From the NCBI RefSeq assembly GCF_000184685.1, contig NC_014830.1:3038001-3102000 (forward strand): a stretch of 64,000 nt of DNA. The letters are read 5' to 3'. The notes beneath the pieces are model-generated. The model did no database searches. It worked only from the letters and a program-made list of their open reading frames with translations, and was not told the DNA's origin. Positions within the stretch are counted from its first letter, which is position 1, and each line of letters starts with the position of its first letter. This DNA is from Intrasporangium calvum DSM 43043. GTDB taxonomy: Bacteria; Actinomycetota; Actinomycetes; Actinomycetales; Dermatophilaceae. The position numbers and the translations under genes were made by a program. This document shows, one piece after another, positions 62,484 through 64,000 of the stretch.

Positions 62484-63167
62484 GTGCCACTGCTCTCCCC
62501 CGCCCTCTCCCCCGCGCTCGCCGGCTTCGGCACCGGCGCCGGCCTCATCGTGGCCATCGGCGCCCAGAACGCCTTCGTCCTGCGGACCGGGCTCGCTCGC
62601 ACGTGGGTCCTGCCCGTCGTCCTCGTGTGCCTCGTGTCGGACGCCGTCCTCATCGTCGCCGGCGTCGCGGGAATCGGCGCGGTGACGGCGCGGGCGCCGT
62701 GGGCGCTCGAGGTCGTCCGGTGGCTCGGGGTCGCCTTCCTCGTCGGCTATGCCCTCCTCGCCCTCCGGCGCGCCGCCCGTCCCTCGGCGCTCGCCGCCGG
62801 GGACGTCGGTGCAGGGGTCGGTGCCGGAGTCGATGCGAGGGTCGATGCAGGGGTCGGTGCAGGGGTCGCGGCACGGTCCGCTCGGCGAGCCGTCCTCACG
62901 GCCGTGGCCCTGACCTGGCTCAACCCGCACGTCTACCTCGACACCATGGTCCTCATCGGCTCGCTCGCGGCCACGTACGGCGACCCGGGGAGGTGGACCT
63001 TCGGAGCCGGGGCGGCCCTCGCCAGCGCCGTGTGGTTCCCGCTGATCGGCTTCGGGGCGATGCGACTCGGCCGGTTCCTCACCCGACCGGCCGCGTGGCG
63101 GATCGTGGACTCGGTCATCGGGATCCAGCTGCTCGTCGTCGCGGCGGCCCTGGCCTCCCCCACCTGA
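62484..63167 (+). CDS. lysE: LysE/ArgO-type amino-acid exporter
   Basis: Membrane exporter of 227 residues with about six transmembrane segments. LAGFGTGAGLIVAIGAQNAF and LRTGLARTWVLPVVLVCLVS are the conserved N-terminal half, and ALTWLNPHVYLDTMVLIGSL the second half. An Ala/Gly/Val-rich insertion near residues 105-130, encoded by a 12-bp minisatellite, widens the loop after the third segment. The GTG at 62484 is used. Exports lysine or arginine by family analogy; it pairs with lysG. Confidence 0.9.
   Translation: MPLLSPALSPALAGFGTGAGLIVAIGAQNAFVLRTGLARTWVLPVVLVCLVSDAVLIVAGVAGIGAVTARAPWALEVVRWLGVAFLVGYALLALRRAARPSALAAGDVGAGVGAGVDARVDAGVGAGVAARSARRAVLTAVALTWLNPHVYLDTMVLIGSLAATYGDPGRWTFGAGAALASAVWFPLIGFGAMRLGRFLTRPAAWRIVDSVIGIQLLVVAAALASPT
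62805..62876. repeat. 12-bp minisatellite inside lysE
   Basis: Six units resembling GTCGGTGCAGGG, in frame, encoding Val-Gly-Ala-Gly and Val-Asp-Ala type steps. It lies in the predicted cytoplasmic loop of LysE. Confidence 0.8.
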
Positions 63168-63170
63168 CCT

Positions 63171-63244
63171 CGCAACACACCCGCTTACCGTCTGCAGGTG
63201 CCGGCATCAGACGGCATGACCGCGCGGTAAGCGGGTGTGTTGCG
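63171..63244. terminator. Perfect 20-bp inverted repeat between convergent genes
   Basis: CGCAACACACCCGCTTACCG at 63171-63190 and its perfect complement at 63225-63244, loop of 34 nt. It lies 3 bp after the lysE stop and 11 bp from the stop of the last gene, so it can end both. Confidence 0.7.
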
Positions 63245-63254
63245 GTGGGGGTGG

Positions 63255-64000
63255 TCAGCTCCGGGCGAGCTCGATGTCCTCGGAACCCTGCCCAAGGCGG
63301 ACCCGCACCCCGCGGACGTCAGCGGTCGTCGGGTCCTCGCCGAGCCGCGCGAACACGTCGTTCAGCTTGGCGAACGTCTCCGTGGTCGGCTCGGGAGCCT
63401 GCCCGTCGGCGTTCCCGCGCAGACCGGTGACACGATGGTCCTCGCCGAGGCTGAAGCTCGCCGACAGCCGGGTCACCGGCCGGCCGAGCCGCTGCTCGAT
63501 CCCCTGCCGCAGGATCACCGCCGCCTCACGGGCGACATCGGTGCCGGCAGCCGGCTCCCGCTCCGACGCCGCCCCGGGACGTGCCTCGGGCTCACGCTGG
63601 GGCCCGGTCTGGGTCGGAGCCTCGGCCTCTGGCTGGGTCCCAGGCTCGCGCTGGGTCCCAGGCTCGCGCTGGGTCCCAGGCTCGGGCTGGGTCTTCGGCC
63701 CCGGTTGGGTCTCCGGCTCGGGCGCGATGACGGACCCCACGGCGGTCGTCGCAACGGCCGTGGGCAGGCGCTCGCCGTGGCCCTCCGAGATGAACCCCGA
63801 CCCCGCGTACGCGACCTTCGCAAGGTCCAAGCGCTCGTCGCGGGCGAGCGAGTTGTCGACGACGAAGGCGACGTGGACGGGCAGGTCCGCCATCTGGGGG
63901 TGGAGCTGCTCGCCGACGAAGCGGGCGCACACGACGAGCGCCTGAACCCGGACCATGGGCCGGCCCTTGCGGTCCGGGACCCGCTGGGTGGCGTCGACCC
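63255..64000 (-). CDS. Partial gene, unknown function, with Gln/Pro/Glu repeats
   Basis: Reading frame open to the window edge (frame continues as VDATQRVPDRKGRP upstream of Met at 63956), so the N-terminus is missing. The N-terminal visible part (RVQALVVCARFVGEQLHPQM, HVAFVVDNSLARDERLDLAK) suggests a folded domain. A Pro/Gln/Glu/Gly-rich segment follows, built on an 18-bp minisatellite (TQREPG, TQPEPG). The C-terminal block EAAVILRQGIEQRLGRPVTR, SASFSLGEDHRVTGLRGNA closes the protein. I do not recognise the family. It converges on lysE. Confidence 0.7.
   Translation of the reverse strand, partial: VDATQRVPDRKGRPMVRVQALVVCARFVGEQLHPQMADLPVHVAFVVDNSLARDERLDLAKVAYAGSGFISEGHGERLPTAVATTAVGSVIAPEPETQPGPKTQPEPGTQREPGTQREPGTQPEAEAPTQTGPQREPEARPGAASEREPAAGTDVAREAAVILRQGIEQRLGRPVTRLSASFSLGEDHRVTGLRGNADGQAPEPTTETFAKLNDVFARLGEDPTTADVRGVRVRLGQGSEDIELARS
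63633..63722. repeat. 18-bp minisatellite in the last gene
   Basis: Five units of CTGGGTCCCAGGCTCGCG (the last two degenerate), read in frame as Thr-Gln-Arg/Pro-Glu-Pro-Gly on the minus strand. The copy number looks variable. Confidence 0.8.

Overview
The window is GC-rich, densely coding DNA from an actinobacterium, most likely Micrococcales and perhaps Intrasporangiaceae. This placement rests on the high GC content, the GTG/TTG starts, the short-lid adenylate kinase, the zinc-free S4, an L17 with a C-terminal sunset-like domain, CWB2 wall-binding repeats and the complete mce operon. The family-level placement is inference. Almost every gene lies on the minus strand. I found no tRNA, rRNA, transposase or CRISPR array.

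Layout by position. 1-7.7 kb: a secreted GH13 amylase/pullulanase cut by the window edge, a YbaK-like deacylase, a nitronate monooxygenase, a plus-strand SpoIID/CWB2 surface protein and an ABC-F ATPase. 7.7-11 kb: two related lipoproteins, truA and a class-A beta-lactamase-like protein. 11-33 kb: the full run of ribosomal-protein operons on the minus strand, transcribed rpsJ-rplC-rplD-rplW-rplB-rpsS-rplV-rpsC-rplP-rpmC-rpsQ, rplN-rplX-rplE-rpsN-rpsH-rplF-rplR-rpsE-rpmD-rplO, secY-adk-map, then infA-rpmJ-rpsM-rpsK-rpsD-rpoA-rplQ. A small island (gdhA, a DHA2-type MFS exporter, a HIT-like protein and a DUF1801-like protein) sits between map and infA. 33-48 kb: an M18 aminopeptidase, then the str operon and RNA polymerase genes, transcribed rpoB-rpoC, a small hypothetical gene, rpsL-rpsG-fusA-tuf. 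48.5-61.4 kb: aguA/aguB (agmatine to putrescine) and a ten-gene mce lipid-import operon (ATPase, two YrbE permeases, MceA-F, two Mce-associated proteins) with stop/start overlaps at most junctions. 61.5-64 kb: a divergent lysG/lysE-like regulator and exporter pair and a partial gene of unknown function.

The most unusual content is between and at the edges of genes. An 11-bp core, GTATGCCGCTG, recurs as exact or one-base-variant copies about 22 times, where about 0.03 would be expected by chance. It appears as perfect inverted pairs in terminator-like positions, as single arms in intergenic DNA, and inside several coding regions. A separate structured element of about 60 nt starts within 3-5 nt of the stop codons of rpsQ, rpsN and rpsD. 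rpsJ and rpsL share a 24-bp leader motif. A third repeat family, TCGAGTGTGCACTTCGTG, sits just after three genes. Short 12-18 bp minisatellites occur at gene ends (gdhA, the 40-kb hypothetical gene) and in reading frames (beta-lactamase-like protein, LysE, the last gene).

All motif counts were made by eye. Start codons were chosen from ribosome-binding sites, family N-termini and overlap with the upstream gene.
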